This document shows positions 37,481-46,408 of a DNA stretch of 64,000 nt, one piece after another. Source of the stretch: Tropicibacter alexandrii (GTDB taxonomy: Bacteria > Pseudomonadota > Alphaproteobacteria > Rhodobacterales > Rhodobacteraceae). The translations under genes and the position numbers were made by a program. The notes beneath the pieces are model-generated. The model saw only the letters and a list, made by a program, of their open reading frames with translations. It was not told the origin of the DNA and searched no databases. Numbering within the stretch: the first letter of the stretch is position 1; each line of letters opens with the position of its first letter. The DNA is taken from NCBI RefSeq assembly GCF_003667315.2, contig NZ_RCTZ02000017.1:1-64000 (forward strand). The letters run 5' to 3'.

Positions 37481-38407
37481 CTATCCCTTCGCCATGCGGA
37501 TGCGCGGATCGGCGACCGCGTAGAGGATGTCGGTCACCGCGTTGATGACCACGACGGCGCAGGACACGGTGATGACCCCGAATTGCAGCACCGGGTAGTC
37601 GCGCACGATGGCGGCCTTCACCAGAAGCTCGCCGATGCCCGGCCAAGAAAAGATCGCCTCGACGACCACGTTGCCCGCCGCCGCCATGCCCGCGATCTGC
37701 AGGCCCAGAACCGACAGCACCGTGACGCCCGCGTTGCGCAGCCCGTGCTTGAGGATCACCACCGTCTCGGGCAGGCCCTTGGCGCGGGCGGTGCGCATGA
37801 AATCCTGCCCCAGAACGTCCAGCATGGCGTTGCGGGTAAAGCGCGTCAGCGCGGCGATCAGCACGCCCGACATGGCGATGGTCGGCATGATGAAATGCAG
37901 GGCCGTTCCATTGCCCACCACCGGCAGCCAGTTCAGCGTGAAGGCGAAGAGCAGCACCATGAACGTCGCGATGACGAAATTCGGCACCGCGTAGCCGACG
38001 AAGGCCAGCGCCATCACCGCGCTGCCCACCCAGCTTGAACGGTTCAGCGCCGCGATCACACCCAAAGGCACCGCAACGCAGATCGTCAGGACCAAGGAGG
38101 ACCCCAGCAGTTGCAACGACGGCCCGATGCGTTCGGCCACGATCTGTGCCACCGGGCGGCGTTCGAGGAAGGACAGTCCGAAATTGCCCTCCAGCAGCCC
38201 GCGCAGATAGCTGACATATTGCTGCCAGATCGAGCCCTCGAGGCCGAAATAGCGGATCATCGCCTCGCGGTCCTCTGGCGTCAGCCCCTCGCCAAGGAAG
38301 GTATCCAGCGGGCTGCCCGACAGGCGGGTCGCGAAGAAGACGAGCGTGACGATCACGAACAGCGTGACCACCATCTTCACCAGCGTGCGCAGGATGTAGA
38401 GCGTCAT
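37481..38407 (-). CDS. ABC importer permease, DppB family (importer 2)
   Basis: 308 aa. First helix VKMVVTLFVIVTLVFFATRLSGSP, DppB-type; EAA loop FMRTARAKGLPETVVILKHGLRN. Start ATG 38407 overlaps the HAD stop (ATGA), so this importer is translated right after the hydrolase. The longer reading frame upstream is out-of-frame HAD sequence. Confidence 0.9.
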   Translation of the reverse strand: MTLYILRTLVKMVVTLFVIVTLVFFATRLSGSPLDTFLGEGLTPEDREAMIRYFGLEGSIWQQYVSYLRGLLEGNFGLSFLERRPVAQIVAERIGPSLQLLGSSLVLTICVAVPLGVIAALNRSSWVGSAVMALAFVGYAVPNFVIATFMVLLFAFTLNWLPVVGNGTALHFIMPTIAMSGVLIAALTRFTRNAMLDVLGQDFMRTARAKGLPETVVILKHGLRNAGVTVLSVLGLQIAGMAAAGNVVVEAIFSWPGIGELLVKAAIVRDYPVLQFGVITVSCAVVVINAVTDILYAVADPRIRMAKG

Positions 38408-39168
38408 GCGCAGGCCTCCGTTTGCCGTGCGTCCCGCGCCAACCGGATGAAGCGCACCCCGGCGGCCTTTGCCACGGCCCCGTCCGTCAGCGGGTTGTCC
38501 CCGATGAAGACCGCATCGCTTGGCGCACAGCCGCTGCGATCCAGCGCGGCATTGGCCATGTGCGGGTCGGGCTTGCCGAGGCTGTGATAGGGCATCCGGC
38601 CAAGGATCGCCTCGACCGCTGCCAACAGGGCGCCTGTCTCGGCGATGGGCTGTCCGTCCGCGCCGGGATGCGCGGTGTCGGGATTGCTGATCCAGAACTC
38701 CGCCCCCATGCGAAGCGCGGCGGTCAGCGCGTCGAGACGGGTTAGGCTCAGTTGCGTATCGCGGCACAGCAGCACAAGGTCGGGGCGCCCGAAATCAAGG
38801 ACGAAGCCCAGCAGGCGGGCAAGGCGTTCCATCTCGGGACTGCCGAACAGCGCAAGCCGCGCGCCCGCGCGCTCTGCCGCGATGTGGCGCAGGGTTTCCT
38901 CGCCAGCCAGCAGGATGCGGTCGGACGGCACCGCGAGACCCAGCCGCGCCAGCGCGGTGCTCAGACCGTGGGCGCTGTGGGTGGAGTTGTTCGACACGAT
39001 CCAGAACCGGTCCGCGCAGGCACGGACGAACGCGGCGGCGTCGCCAAAGGCCCGGCCCTCGGACATGAGGCAACCATCGAGATCGCACAGCACCAGCCGG
39101 TCGCTCTCGACCATTTCGGAGGCAAGGCTGTGGACGATGCTGTCCGCGCGGTTCAGGACCTGTGTCAC
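38404..39168 (-). CDS. HAD-IIA family hydrolase (NagD-like phosphatase)
   Basis: 254 aa. The nucleophile motif is CDLDGCLM (Asp29, Asp31), with SNNSTHS, a cap-insert region and the C-terminal IGDNPLTDG metal motif. NagD relatives are phosphatases for small sugar or nucleotide phosphates. First gene of the 15-gene minus-strand run, with 178 bases of control region before the divergent LysR gene. Confidence 0.87.
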   Translation of the reverse strand: MTQVLNRADSIVHSLASEMVESDRLVLCDLDGCLMSEGRAFGDAAAFVRACADRFWIVSNNSTHSAHGLSTALARLGLAVPSDRILLAGEETLRHIAAERAGARLALFGSPEMERLARLLGFVLDFGRPDLVLLCRDTQLSLTRLDALTAALRMGAEFWISNPDTAHPGADGQPIAETGALLAAVEAILGRMPYHSLGKPDPHMANAALDRSGCAPSDAVFIGDNPLTDGAVAKAAGVRFIRLARDARQTEACA

Positions 39169-39280
39169 GGCAAATGCTCCCTTGGCCGCAACCGCGGGGG
39201 CGGTATGCGGGGGCTGTGCGATGTGCGTTCGTTCGGATTCGGCGTGTCGTTGATGACAAGAGAAGGATTTTCAGTTCGCC

Positions 39281-39297
39281 GTGACATGGCTGTGACG
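39281..39297 (-). promoter_or_regulatory. Pho-box-like direct repeat before the 15-gene run
   Basis: On the minus strand the arms CGTCAC and TGTCAC are spaced by an 11-base period (TCGTCAC-N4-ATGTCAC). This resembles the PhoB consensus CTGTCAT-N4-CTGTCAT, with 9 of 14 positions or 11 of 14 if the last base may be C or T. It is about 115 bases before the HAD gene. A LysR site is also possible. Confidence 0.4.
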
Positions 39298-39346
39298 AAT
39301 CAAGGCTACGCTTTGGCTGTCTCAAACCCTTGCTTTGGTTCACGCG

Positions 39347-40210
39347 ATGACCCTGTCCCTTCGTGCCTTGGAAGCGCTGCTCGCCGTGTCGGAAACCGGC
39401 TCCTATTCCGCAGCCGCGCGGGTCATGGGGCTGACGCAGCCGGGCGTGTCGCAACAGGTGCGCAAGCTCGAGGACGAGTTCCGTGTGCGCCTGTTCGTGC
39501 GCGAACAGGGGCGGCTGCGCGCCACGCCGCTGTGCGACCGGCTCTGCGATGCCGCCGCGCGGGTGATCCACGAACATGATGCGCTGGAACGGATGCTGCG
39601 ACGGCACGGATCGCTGGCGCGGGGCGAGTTGTCCGTTGGGTTGGGCAATGCCATGCCCGGCATGTCGGTGATCGCCGCCTTCAACAAGGCGTTTCCGCAG
39701 GTCAAGCTGCGCGTCACCACCGGCTCGCATGACAAGATCATGCGGCAGGTGATCGACCATACCGTGGATGTCGGCATCTTGCCGGACGTGCCGACGGACG
39801 GGCGCTTTCGGCGCAAGGACCTGCTGACCAACAATGTGGTGGCGATCGTGGCGCTGGGGCATCCCTTGGCCGCGCGCACGTCGATCGGGTGCTCTGAACT
39901 GCTGGGCGAGCGGCTGATCTTTCGCTCTGCGGGGTCCTCCACCCAACGGGTGGTTGACCGATACTTTCGCCTTCACGATGCGAAACCGCAGCCTTTCCTG
40001 ACCCTCGACACGCGCGAAGGTGTCTACGAGGCGGTCGTGAACGGTATGGGGATGGGCTTCGTCTGGCAGACGGGGACGGGGCGCAACGAGGACGTCAAGC
40101 AGCTTACGCTGTTGGGCGGCAACACCTCCAGCACGGAGGCCGTCTTTGCGCCGGTGGATCGCGAGATGGAGACTCTGGACGCCTTTTTCGGTCTCTTGAA
40201 GGCAGGCTGA
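39347..40210 (+). CDS. LysR-type transcriptional regulator
   Basis: 287 aa. N-terminal winged helix (LSLRALEALLAVSETGSYSAAARVMGLTQPGVSQQVRKLE) and a periplasmic-binding-like effector domain. Start ATG 39347; a TTG 12 bases upstream is in frame but weaker. Divergent from the 15-gene transport and hydrolase run, which it is the obvious candidate to control, and convergent with the ugpE-like gene. Confidence 0.88.
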   Translation: MTLSLRALEALLAVSETGSYSAAARVMGLTQPGVSQQVRKLEDEFRVRLFVREQGRLRATPLCDRLCDAAARVIHEHDALERMLRRHGSLARGELSVGLGNAMPGMSVIAAFNKAFPQVKLRVTTGSHDKIMRQVIDHTVDVGILPDVPTDGRFRRKDLLTNNVVAIVALGHPLAARTSIGCSELLGERLIFRSAGSSTQRVVDRYFRLHDAKPQPFLTLDTREGVYEAVVNGMGMGFVWQTGTGRNEDVKQLTLLGGNTSSTEAVFAPVDREMETLDAFFGLLKAG

Positions 40211-40244
40211 GGGGTGGCGTGGGCAGGCGCCCAATGCAGGTTAG

Positions 40245-41054
40245 TTACTTGATCCCCGCCCGCAGGAACGCTTGGACGAAGTGGCGCTGGAAGACGAGGA
40301 ACAGGATCAGCAACGGGGCCACGACCAGCGTGGTCGCCGCCGAGATGGCCGAGATGTTCACACCGTTTTCCGGCGCGGCAAAGATCGACAGGCCCACCGT
40401 CAGCGGACGGGTGGTGTCCGAATTCGTGACGATGAGCGGCCAGAGGAAATTGTTCCAATGGGTCGAGATCGAGACCAGAGCATAGGCCAGATAGGTCGGT
40501 CGCGCCGCCGGAACGTAGACCCGCCAAAGCACACCCAGCGTGCCGCAGCCTTCGATGCGGGCGGCCTCGTCCAGTTCTTTCGGCACCGACTTGAAGGTCT
40601 GGCGCATCAGGAAGATGCCAAAGGCCGAAGCCATGTAGGGCGCGCCGATGCCGAGCACCGTGTCGAGCAAGCCAAGCCGGGCCGCGACGTCGTAGTTCTC
40701 GACGATCAGCACCTCTGGCAGGATGAAAAGCTGCAACAGGACCAACAGGAACAGCGTGTCCTTGAAGGGAAGGTCGATCTGCGCAAACGCATAGCCCGCC
40801 AATGTGCAGAAGAAGAACTGCCCCACCAGAACAAGCGTCACCAGCAGGAAGGTGTTGAGGAAATACCGCAGCCACGGTGCGCCGCCCCATGCGGTGCGCA
40901 CATTCTCCAGCGTCCACGGCGCGGTGAGGTTGAAATTGATCGCGTCGGTGGGCGTGTGAAACGCCGCCCAGACGGCAAACACCAGCGGCGAGATCCACAG
41001 GATCGCGACGAGCACCGCAAGCGCCGCCTCGGCATGTCGCATCCAGCCGGTCAT
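40245..41054 (-). CDS. ugpE: ABC sugar/glycerol-phosphate importer permease, UgpE-like
   Basis: 269 aa, about six helices, MalG/UgpE class. The EAA loop is LDEAARIEGCGTLGVLWRVYVPAARP. Start ATG 41054 overlaps the ugpA-like stop (ATGA). Last gene of the operon. The assignment to glycerol 3-phosphate rather than another sugar rests on the binding protein and the Pho-box upstream, not on this subunit. Confidence 0.75.
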   Translation of the reverse strand: MTGWMRHAEAALAVLVAILWISPLVFAVWAAFHTPTDAINFNLTAPWTLENVRTAWGGAPWLRYFLNTFLLVTLVLVGQFFFCTLAGYAFAQIDLPFKDTLFLLVLLQLFILPEVLIVENYDVAARLGLLDTVLGIGAPYMASAFGIFLMRQTFKSVPKELDEAARIEGCGTLGVLWRVYVPAARPTYLAYALVSISTHWNNFLWPLIVTNSDTTRPLTVGLSIFAAPENGVNISAISAATTLVVAPLLILFLVFQRHFVQAFLRAGIK

Positions 41055-41956
41055 CTGTAATGTGTCCTGCGGTCCAGCATCCGGAACTGCACCGCTGCCC
41101 CGACACCGAGCACGATCAGCACCAGCACCGTCATGGCCGCCGCCGACGGCGCGTCGAAGAAGGCAAAGGCGCTTTCCCAGATGTAGTAGAGGATCAGCTT
41201 GGAACTGTCCGACGGCCCGCCCTTGGTAAGGATGAACAGGTGATCGATCAGCTTGACCGAGTTGATCAGCGCATTGACCAGCACGAAAAGCGTCGTCGGC
41301 ATCAAGAGCGGCAGCACGATCCGGCGCAGGTAGGTCCAGCGGCTTGCGCCTTCGATCTGCGCGGCTTCGCGCAGGTCCTCGGGGATGGTTTGCAGCGCGG
41401 CCAGATAGAAGACCATGAAGAAGCCCGCCTCCTTCCAGATCGTCACGGCGCAAATCGCCCAAAGCGCGGTTTCCGGCTGGCCCAGCCAGTTGACCGAGGG
41501 CGCGCCGAACAGCCCGCCGATCGTGTCCAGCACGCCGAAACCGGGGGTGTAGAAGAACAGCCAGATATTGGCGGCCGCGATCATCGGCAGCATGGTCGGC
41601 GTGAAATAGGCGGTGCGCACGAAGCCGCGCGCGGGGATTTTTGCGTTGGCCCACAGCGCCATGACCAGCGCCAGCACGATGGAGACGGGGATCGTGACAC
41701 CGGCATAAAGCAGGTTGTTCCACGCGACCTCGCGAAAGGTCGGGTCGTCCAGCAGGCGCTGGTAATTCTCAAGCCCCACGAATTCCGACGGGTTGCGCCG
41801 TGTTCCGCGGGACCAGAGCGATGTCCAGACCGTCGCCACCGAGGGGTAGAAGGCAAAGGTCGACAACATGATCAGCGCCGGTGACAGCAACAGCCAGCCA
41901 TGCACCGCTTGTCGGCGGCGGGCCATCTGCTGCAACTGTCTGGTGCTGTCGGTCAT
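41051..41956 (-). CDS. ugpA: ABC sugar/glycerol-phosphate importer permease, UgpA-like
   Basis: 301 aa, MalF/UgpA class with about six helices; EAA loop LREAAQIEGASRWTYLRRIVLPLL. ATG 41956 was chosen over the GTG codon directly before it because the GGAG ribosome-binding site is better spaced. It is preceded by the SBP gene and a hairpin. Confidence 0.75.
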   Translation of the reverse strand: MTDSTRQLQQMARRRQAVHGWLLLSPALIMLSTFAFYPSVATVWTSLWSRGTRRNPSEFVGLENYQRLLDDPTFREVAWNNLLYAGVTIPVSIVLALVMALWANAKIPARGFVRTAYFTPTMLPMIAAANIWLFFYTPGFGVLDTIGGLFGAPSVNWLGQPETALWAICAVTIWKEAGFFMVFYLAALQTIPEDLREAAQIEGASRWTYLRRIVLPLLMPTTLFVLVNALINSVKLIDHLFILTKGGPSDSSKLILYYIWESAFAFFDAPSAAAMTVLVLIVLGVGAAVQFRMLDRRTHYR

Positions 41957-41973
41957 CACGGGCTCCGGTCAGT

Positions 41974-42003
41974 GGGGCGCGCCAAGCTGCGTCGGCGCGC
42001 CCC
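41974..42003 (-). promoter_or_regulatory. intercistronic stem-loop after the ugpB-like gene
   Basis: Perfect 10-bp stem GGGGCGCGCC / GGCGCGCCCC with a 10-base loop, just after the binding-protein stop and before the permease gene. Confidence 0.75.
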
Positions 42004-42011
42004 TTGTGGGT

Positions 42012-43265
42012 TCAGCGATAGGCCGACAGCAGGCGCTCTGCGGCGGCCTGCGCCTCGGCCAGCGCGTCGGCGGCAGACATCTGCCCGGTCAGCGCCGACT
42101 GGATGGCATTGTTCAAGCCCTCACGCACGCGCGCGGTCTCAAAGGTCGAGAATTCGGCGACCGCGTGTTCCAGTTGATCGCGGGCCACCAGCGCCGGCGG
42201 GAATTCGGCGGTGTAGGCCTGCAGCGCCTCGGTTTCGTAGGCGGCGGGCGACACGCCCATGTAGCCGGTCTCGATCGACCACTTGGCGGCCTGTTCCGGG
42301 GCGGTCATGAACTTGATCAGTTCCAGCGCCGCTGCGCGCTCATCCTCGGAGGCATCCTTGAAGATGTAGAAGTTGCCGCCGCCGGTGGGCGACCCCAGAC
42401 GTTCGTTGCCGGGCAGCATGGCCACGCCGAAATCGAAGCTGGCGTTGTTCTTCACCGCCGTCAGGTTGCCGGTCGAATGCCACATCATCGCGGTCTGACC
42501 TTCGAGGAAGGCCTGCCGCAAGGTGCCCCATTCCACGGTGCCCTCTGGCATGATGCCGTGCTCTTGGCTCAGCGATTTCCAGAATTCCAGCGTTTCGACG
42601 ACAGCGGGATCGTCGAAATAGGTGGTCAGGCCGTCATTCGACATGACTTCCTTACCGTTCTGGATCGCCAGCGCCTGGAACATCCAGTACGGGTAGCCCG
42701 TCGACGGGATCATCAGGCCGAAATGATCGTCATTGGTCAGCGCCTTGCCCATCTCGACCATCTCGTCCCACGTGGTCGGCGCCTTTTCCGGGTCGAGCCC
42801 GGCCTCGCGGAACATGTCCTTGTTGTAATAGGCGACGATGGTCGAGCGCTGGAACGGGATGCCCCAGGTCTTGCCCTCGATCTTTCCGTTGGCCATCAGC
42901 GCCGGGTAGAAGCTGCCCAGCCACGCCGCGTCGTCGGTCACGTCCTCGAAGGGCACGATCAGGTCCTGCTCGATCAGGTCATAGGCGTCGATCGAGAACA
43001 TCACGGCCAGCTGCGCCGGATCGCCCGAGTTCAGAGCGGCCAAAGCCTTGATCCGGGTGTCGTCGTAATTGCCGGCATAGATCGCATTCACCGAAATCTC
43101 GGGGTGCGCGGCTTCGAAATCGGCGACGATGCCGTCCACGACCTGCGTCAGCGGGCCGCCGACGGCAATCGGGTAATACATGGTCAGTTCGGTGTGCTGC
43201 GCCATGGCGGGCGCGGCAAGGGCAGTGCCGGCCAGCAGCGCGGCAGCGGTGATGATGCGGGTCAT
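42012..43265 (-). CDS. ugpB: ABC importer substrate-binding protein, UgpB-like
   Basis: 417-aa family 1 extracellular solute-binding protein. The signal peptide is about residues 1-22 (AALLAGTALAAPAMAQ). The central PFQRSTIVAYYNKDMFREAGLDPEK and the later MMWHSTGNLTAVKNNASFDFGVAMLP align well with the glycerol-3-phosphate protein UgpB of E. coli. Its start overlaps the ATPase stop (ATGA). Ligand is by similarity and Pho-box context. Confidence 0.75.
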   Translation of the reverse strand: MTRIITAAALLAGTALAAPAMAQHTELTMYYPIAVGGPLTQVVDGIVADFEAAHPEISVNAIYAGNYDDTRIKALAALNSGDPAQLAVMFSIDAYDLIEQDLIVPFEDVTDDAAWLGSFYPALMANGKIEGKTWGIPFQRSTIVAYYNKDMFREAGLDPEKAPTTWDEMVEMGKALTNDDHFGLMIPSTGYPYWMFQALAIQNGKEVMSNDGLTTYFDDPAVVETLEFWKSLSQEHGIMPEGTVEWGTLRQAFLEGQTAMMWHSTGNLTAVKNNASFDFGVAMLPGNERLGSPTGGGNFYIFKDASEDERAAALELIKFMTAPEQAAKWSIETGYMGVSPAAYETEALQAYTAEFPPALVARDQLEHAVAEFSTFETARVREGLNNAIQSALTGQMSAADALAEAQAAAERLLSAYR

Positions 43266-44353
43266 GCTTGATCCTCTGGGTGGGTGTTCGGGTTGGGGTC
43301 GGCCACATGGCCATCACGGTCCCCGGGCAAAGGCGGATGCGGGGCGTGATTCCGGTGCGGGTCGGCGGCAAAGCGGACCCGGTGTTCTTGGGGTAGGCGC
43401 AGGCCCAGTCGCGTGCCCGGGGGCAGGGGCACGCGGTCGGGCAGGATCAAGGCGAGACCCTCTGCCGCCGGGTGATGCAAGAGCACCTGCGTGCGCGCCC
43501 CGAGATATTCGGTCTCGACCACCTCGGCCTCGATATCGGCCTCGTTCAGAGGGACGCGTTCGATGGCCTCGATGCGGATGCCGACCGGATGCGCCGCGAC
43601 GCCAAGCGCCGCACCGTCCACCACCGCCATGGGCGGATCGCCGATGAAGCGCGCCACGAAGGGGGTCGCAGGCGCGTGGTAAAGCGCCTCGGGCGGGCCG
43701 ATCTGTTCGGTGCGACCGTCGCGCATCAGGACGATGGTGTCCGACAGGCTCATCGCCTCGGTCTGGTCGTGGGTCACGTAGATGACGGTCAGGCCGAGCT
43801 GCCGTTGCAGCGCCTTGATGTCGCGCCGCACGGAATGGCGCAGCTTTGCGTCGAGGTTGGACAGCGGTTCGTCCATCAGGCATAGCGGCTTGCCCGAGAC
43901 CACGGCGCGGGCCAAGGCCACGCGCTGCCTTTGGCCGCCGGACAGTTCTGCCGGTTTGCGCCGTTCCAGCCCCTCGAGCCCGGTCATCTTCGTGGCGCGG
44001 GCGAGGGCCGCCTCTCGTGCGTCGCGCGAGACGCGGCGCACCTTCATCCCGAACAGGATGTTCTCGCGCACGTTCAAATGCGGAAACAGCGCGTAGGACT
44101 GAAAGACCATCGACAGGCCCCGCTGCGCGGGCGGCAGATGCGTGACCTCGCGCCCGTCGATCTCGATCCGGCCCGCCTCTGGCGTCTCGAGCCCGGCCAG
44201 CAGCCGCAACAGCGTGGACTTGCCGCAGCCCGATGGCCCCAGAATGGCGACGAACGCGCCGCGCGGGACCTCAAGCGAGACATCGCGCACGCCGCCTGCG
44301 CCATTCCATTGCCGTGTCACACCGTCGAGACGGACAAAGACGGGCTCAGACAT
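43262..44353 (-). CDS. ugpC: ABC importer ATPase, MalK/UgpC class
   Basis: 363 aa. Walker A GPSGCGKST at about residues 39-47, signature LSGGQRQRV near 136, Walker B LCLMDEPLSNLD near 156, then a TOBE-type C-terminal regulatory domain (PVGIRIEAIERVPL). The last 30 residues are rich in Pro and His. Start ATG 44353 overlaps the DeoR stop by 8 bases. First structural gene of the importer. Confidence 0.8.
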   Translation of the reverse strand: MSEPVFVRLDGVTRQWNGAGGVRDVSLEVPRGAFVAILGPSGCGKSTLLRLLAGLETPEAGRIEIDGREVTHLPPAQRGLSMVFQSYALFPHLNVRENILFGMKVRRVSRDAREAALARATKMTGLEGLERRKPAELSGGQRQRVALARAVVSGKPLCLMDEPLSNLDAKLRHSVRRDIKALQRQLGLTVIYVTHDQTEAMSLSDTIVLMRDGRTEQIGPPEALYHAPATPFVARFIGDPPMAVVDGAALGVAAHPVGIRIEAIERVPLNEADIEAEVVETEYLGARTQVLLHHPAAEGLALILPDRVPLPPGTRLGLRLPQEHRVRFAADPHRNHAPHPPLPGDRDGHVADPNPNTHPEDQA

Positions 44354-45119
44354 CGCGGTCTTGCTCCATCGCGACGGTGACGCGCGCGCCCATCGGGTCC
44401 AGCACGTCCGCGTATGGCGGTCCGGGCCTGCGGTCGATCACCACATGATCGGGGTCCGCAAGATGCCCGCCGACCGCAGCCGCGATCCGGCCGAATTTGC
44501 TGTGATCCGCGACAAGGATCGTTGCGCGGCTGCGGGCATGGATGCTTTCGCGCACGCGGACCTCGGATTCGTGGAAGTCCAGCAGACTGCCGTCGCGGTC
44601 GATCCCGCCGACGCCATAGATCCCGAAATCGGCCCGATAGGCGGTGAACGTGGCGATGACGTCCGGGCCGAGCACGTCTCGGTCGGGCAGGCGCAGTTCA
44701 CCGCCTGCAAGAATGATCCGCACGTCTTCGGCGTCCGACAGCGCCATCGCCGCGTTGAGGTTGTTGGTCACCACGGTCAGTCCGCGTCTATGGGCCAACG
44801 CACCCGCCAGGAGCGCAGGGGTCGTGCCGACCGAGATGAAGACCGTCGCGCCGTCCGGCACGATATCGGCGACCGCGCGCGCGATGGCCATCTTGGCCTC
44901 GAAGTTCAGCACGGCGCGCCGGGGATAGGGGATGTTGGCCTGAGGCTGGACGAATTCGGCCCCGCCGTGCAGGCGGCGCAGCTTCAACTCGCTGCATAGG
45001 CTGTTGATATCGCGGCGCACCGTATGCGCCGACACGCCCAGCACGTCCGCCAATGCGTCGACCGACACGCGGCCATTGCGTCGGGCCACGTCCAATATGC
45101 GCGCTTTCCTGTCTGCCAT
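44346..45119 (-). CDS. DeoR-family transcriptional regulator
   Basis: 257 aa. Helix-turn-helix ILDVARRNGRVSVDALADVLGVSAHTVRRDINSL at residues 8-41, then the sugar-phosphate-sensing domain (VFISVGTTPALLAGAL, GVGGIDRDGSLLDFHESEV). GlpR-like regulators sense glycerol 3-phosphate, fitting the downstream UgpCBAE-like importer. I start at ATG 45119; an upstream TTG 27 bases away is possible. Distal promoter contains a Pho-box. Confidence 0.85.
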   Translation of the reverse strand: MADRKARILDVARRNGRVSVDALADVLGVSAHTVRRDINSLCSELKLRRLHGGAEFVQPQANIPYPRRAVLNFEAKMAIARAVADIVPDGATVFISVGTTPALLAGALAHRRGLTVVTNNLNAAMALSDAEDVRIILAGGELRLPDRDVLGPDVIATFTAYRADFGIYGVGGIDRDGSLLDFHESEVRVRESIHARSRATILVADHSKFGRIAAAVGGHLADPDHVVIDRRPGPPYADVLDPMGARVTVAMEQDRDV

Positions 45120-45182
45120 GCTCGATTCCACATTCGTCGCGCTCAAATGAGCAGCGGCAGATAACCCGAAGACGAAACCGGC

Positions 45183-45200
45183 ATGAAAGTTTCACGACAA
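45183..45200 (-). promoter_or_regulatory. Pho-box candidate before the DeoR-ugp operon
   Basis: On the minus strand TTGTCGTGAAACTTTCAT aligns with the PhoB consensus CTGTCAT-N4-CTGTCAT at 11 of 14 fixed positions. It lies 64 bases before the regulator start. The same DNA also contains the 11-base palindrome TGAAA-G-TTTCA (45184-45194), so a DeoR-type operator is a competing explanation. Confidence 0.5.
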
Positions 45201-45388
45201 ATCGCGGTCGCACGGCGGCGCGGAACAGGTTGGCATCAGCCGGTGACGCGGCCTTGCAGGCCATACGACAAATAATGTGGCGCATGACGTTTTGCTCACC
45301 CTCCCGGGCTCTCTCTGCCGCAGGTCGGTCTGACGACGATCTTTCCACGATGCTATCGACTAATCCTGCGGCTGCTGTACCTTGCGGC

Positions 45389-46408
45389 ATGCCAGAGACC
45401 CCGCAGCAACCCCGGACGCCGAACGTGGACACCGAACACATAGACCTTGCGATCCATGCCCGCGGGCTCGTGCGCCGCTTTGGCGATCTGACCGCCGTGG
45501 CGGGGATCGACCTCGAGGTGCCGCGCGGCATGATCTTTGCCGTGCTGGGGCCGAACGGCGCGGGCAAGACCACGCTGTTGCGGATGTTGGCCACCTTGAC
45601 GCCGCCCGATGCCGGACGTGCCACGGTGATGGGCCATGACATCGCCACCGCGCCCGAGAAGGTGCGTTTTTGCATTGCGATGACGGGTCAGTTCGCCTCG
45701 CTCGACGAGGATCTGACGGGCCGCGAAAATCTGGTGATGCTGGCGCGTCTGTGGGGCTTTCGGCCCGGTGCGGCGCGGGGGCGGGCGGACGAATTGCTGG
45801 GCGCGTTCGAGCTGTCGGCGGCGGCGCGCAAGCAGGTCAAGGATTACTCCGGTGGCATGCGGCGCAGGCTCGACATCGCGGCGTCGCTGATCGTGACACC
45901 CGGGGTCCTGTTTCTGGACGAACCGACGACGGGGCTGGACCCCTCGGCGCGGCAGGGCGTCTGGCGGCTGATCCGGCAGCTTGCTGCGTCTGGCGTGACG
46001 ATCCTGCTGACAACCCAGTATCTCGAAGAGGCCGATCAACTGGCGGACCGGATCGCGGTGATCGACCACGGGCGCAAGATCGCCGAGGGCACCAGCCGCG
46101 AGCTGAAGGCGGCCACCGGCTCGGGCGTGTTGCATATCGCGCTGGCCGACAATGCCCAGATCGAGGCCGCGGCCGAGCTGCTGTCCGCCCATCTGCAAAG
46201 CGCGGTGCAGCGCAGCCCCGAGGGGGCCGAGCTTTCAGTGCTGGCCGGTGACGCGGCTGCGGCGAACGCCGCCATCGCGGCGCTGATCGGGGGCGGCATC
46301 GCGCTGGCCGACTTCCGCATGGGCACGCCGAGCCTTGACGAAGTGTTCTTTGCGCTGACCGGAAAGCAGGACGCAACGGACCCCGAAAACCCAAAGGCCA
46401 TGCCATGA
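45389..46408 (+). CDS. ABC exporter ATPase, DrrA-like
   Basis: 339 aa, daunorubicin-resistance-type ATPase. Walker A GPNGAGKTT (about residue 49), signature YSGGMRRRLDIA near 149, Walker B LFLDEPTTGLD near 170 and a C-terminal extension with TPSLDEVFFALTG. Start at ATG 45389 is chosen by homology; the ribosome-binding site is weak and ATG 45350 is an alternative. Its stop overlaps the permease start (ATGA). Likely exports a drug, lipid or metabolite; substrate unknown. Confidence 0.85.
   Translation: MPETPQQPRTPNVDTEHIDLAIHARGLVRRFGDLTAVAGIDLEVPRGMIFAVLGPNGAGKTTLLRMLATLTPPDAGRATVMGHDIATAPEKVRFCIAMTGQFASLDEDLTGRENLVMLARLWGFRPGAARGRADELLGAFELSAAARKQVKDYSGGMRRRLDIAASLIVTPGVLFLDEPTTGLDPSARQGVWRLIRQLAASGVTILLTTQYLEEADQLADRIAVIDHGRKIAEGTSRELKAATGSGVLHIALADNAQIEAAAELLSAHLQSAVQRSPEGAELSVLAGDAAAANAAIAALIGGGIALADFRMGTPSLDEVFFALTGKQDATDPENPKAMP

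Noticed and set aside
34685-38038. Plus-strand open frame of 1117 codons
   Set aside because: It lies antisense to the metallophosphoesterase, binding-protein and permease genes, which have clear motifs, signal peptides and ribosome-binding sites. Its translation is low-complexity His/Gln/Arg-rich, as expected of an antisense frame in GC-rich DNA.
45184-45194. Palindrome TGAAA-G-TTTCA as a stand-alone DeoR operator
   Set aside because: It overlaps a better-fitting Pho-box of 18 bases, so I list the Pho-box and only mention this alternative.
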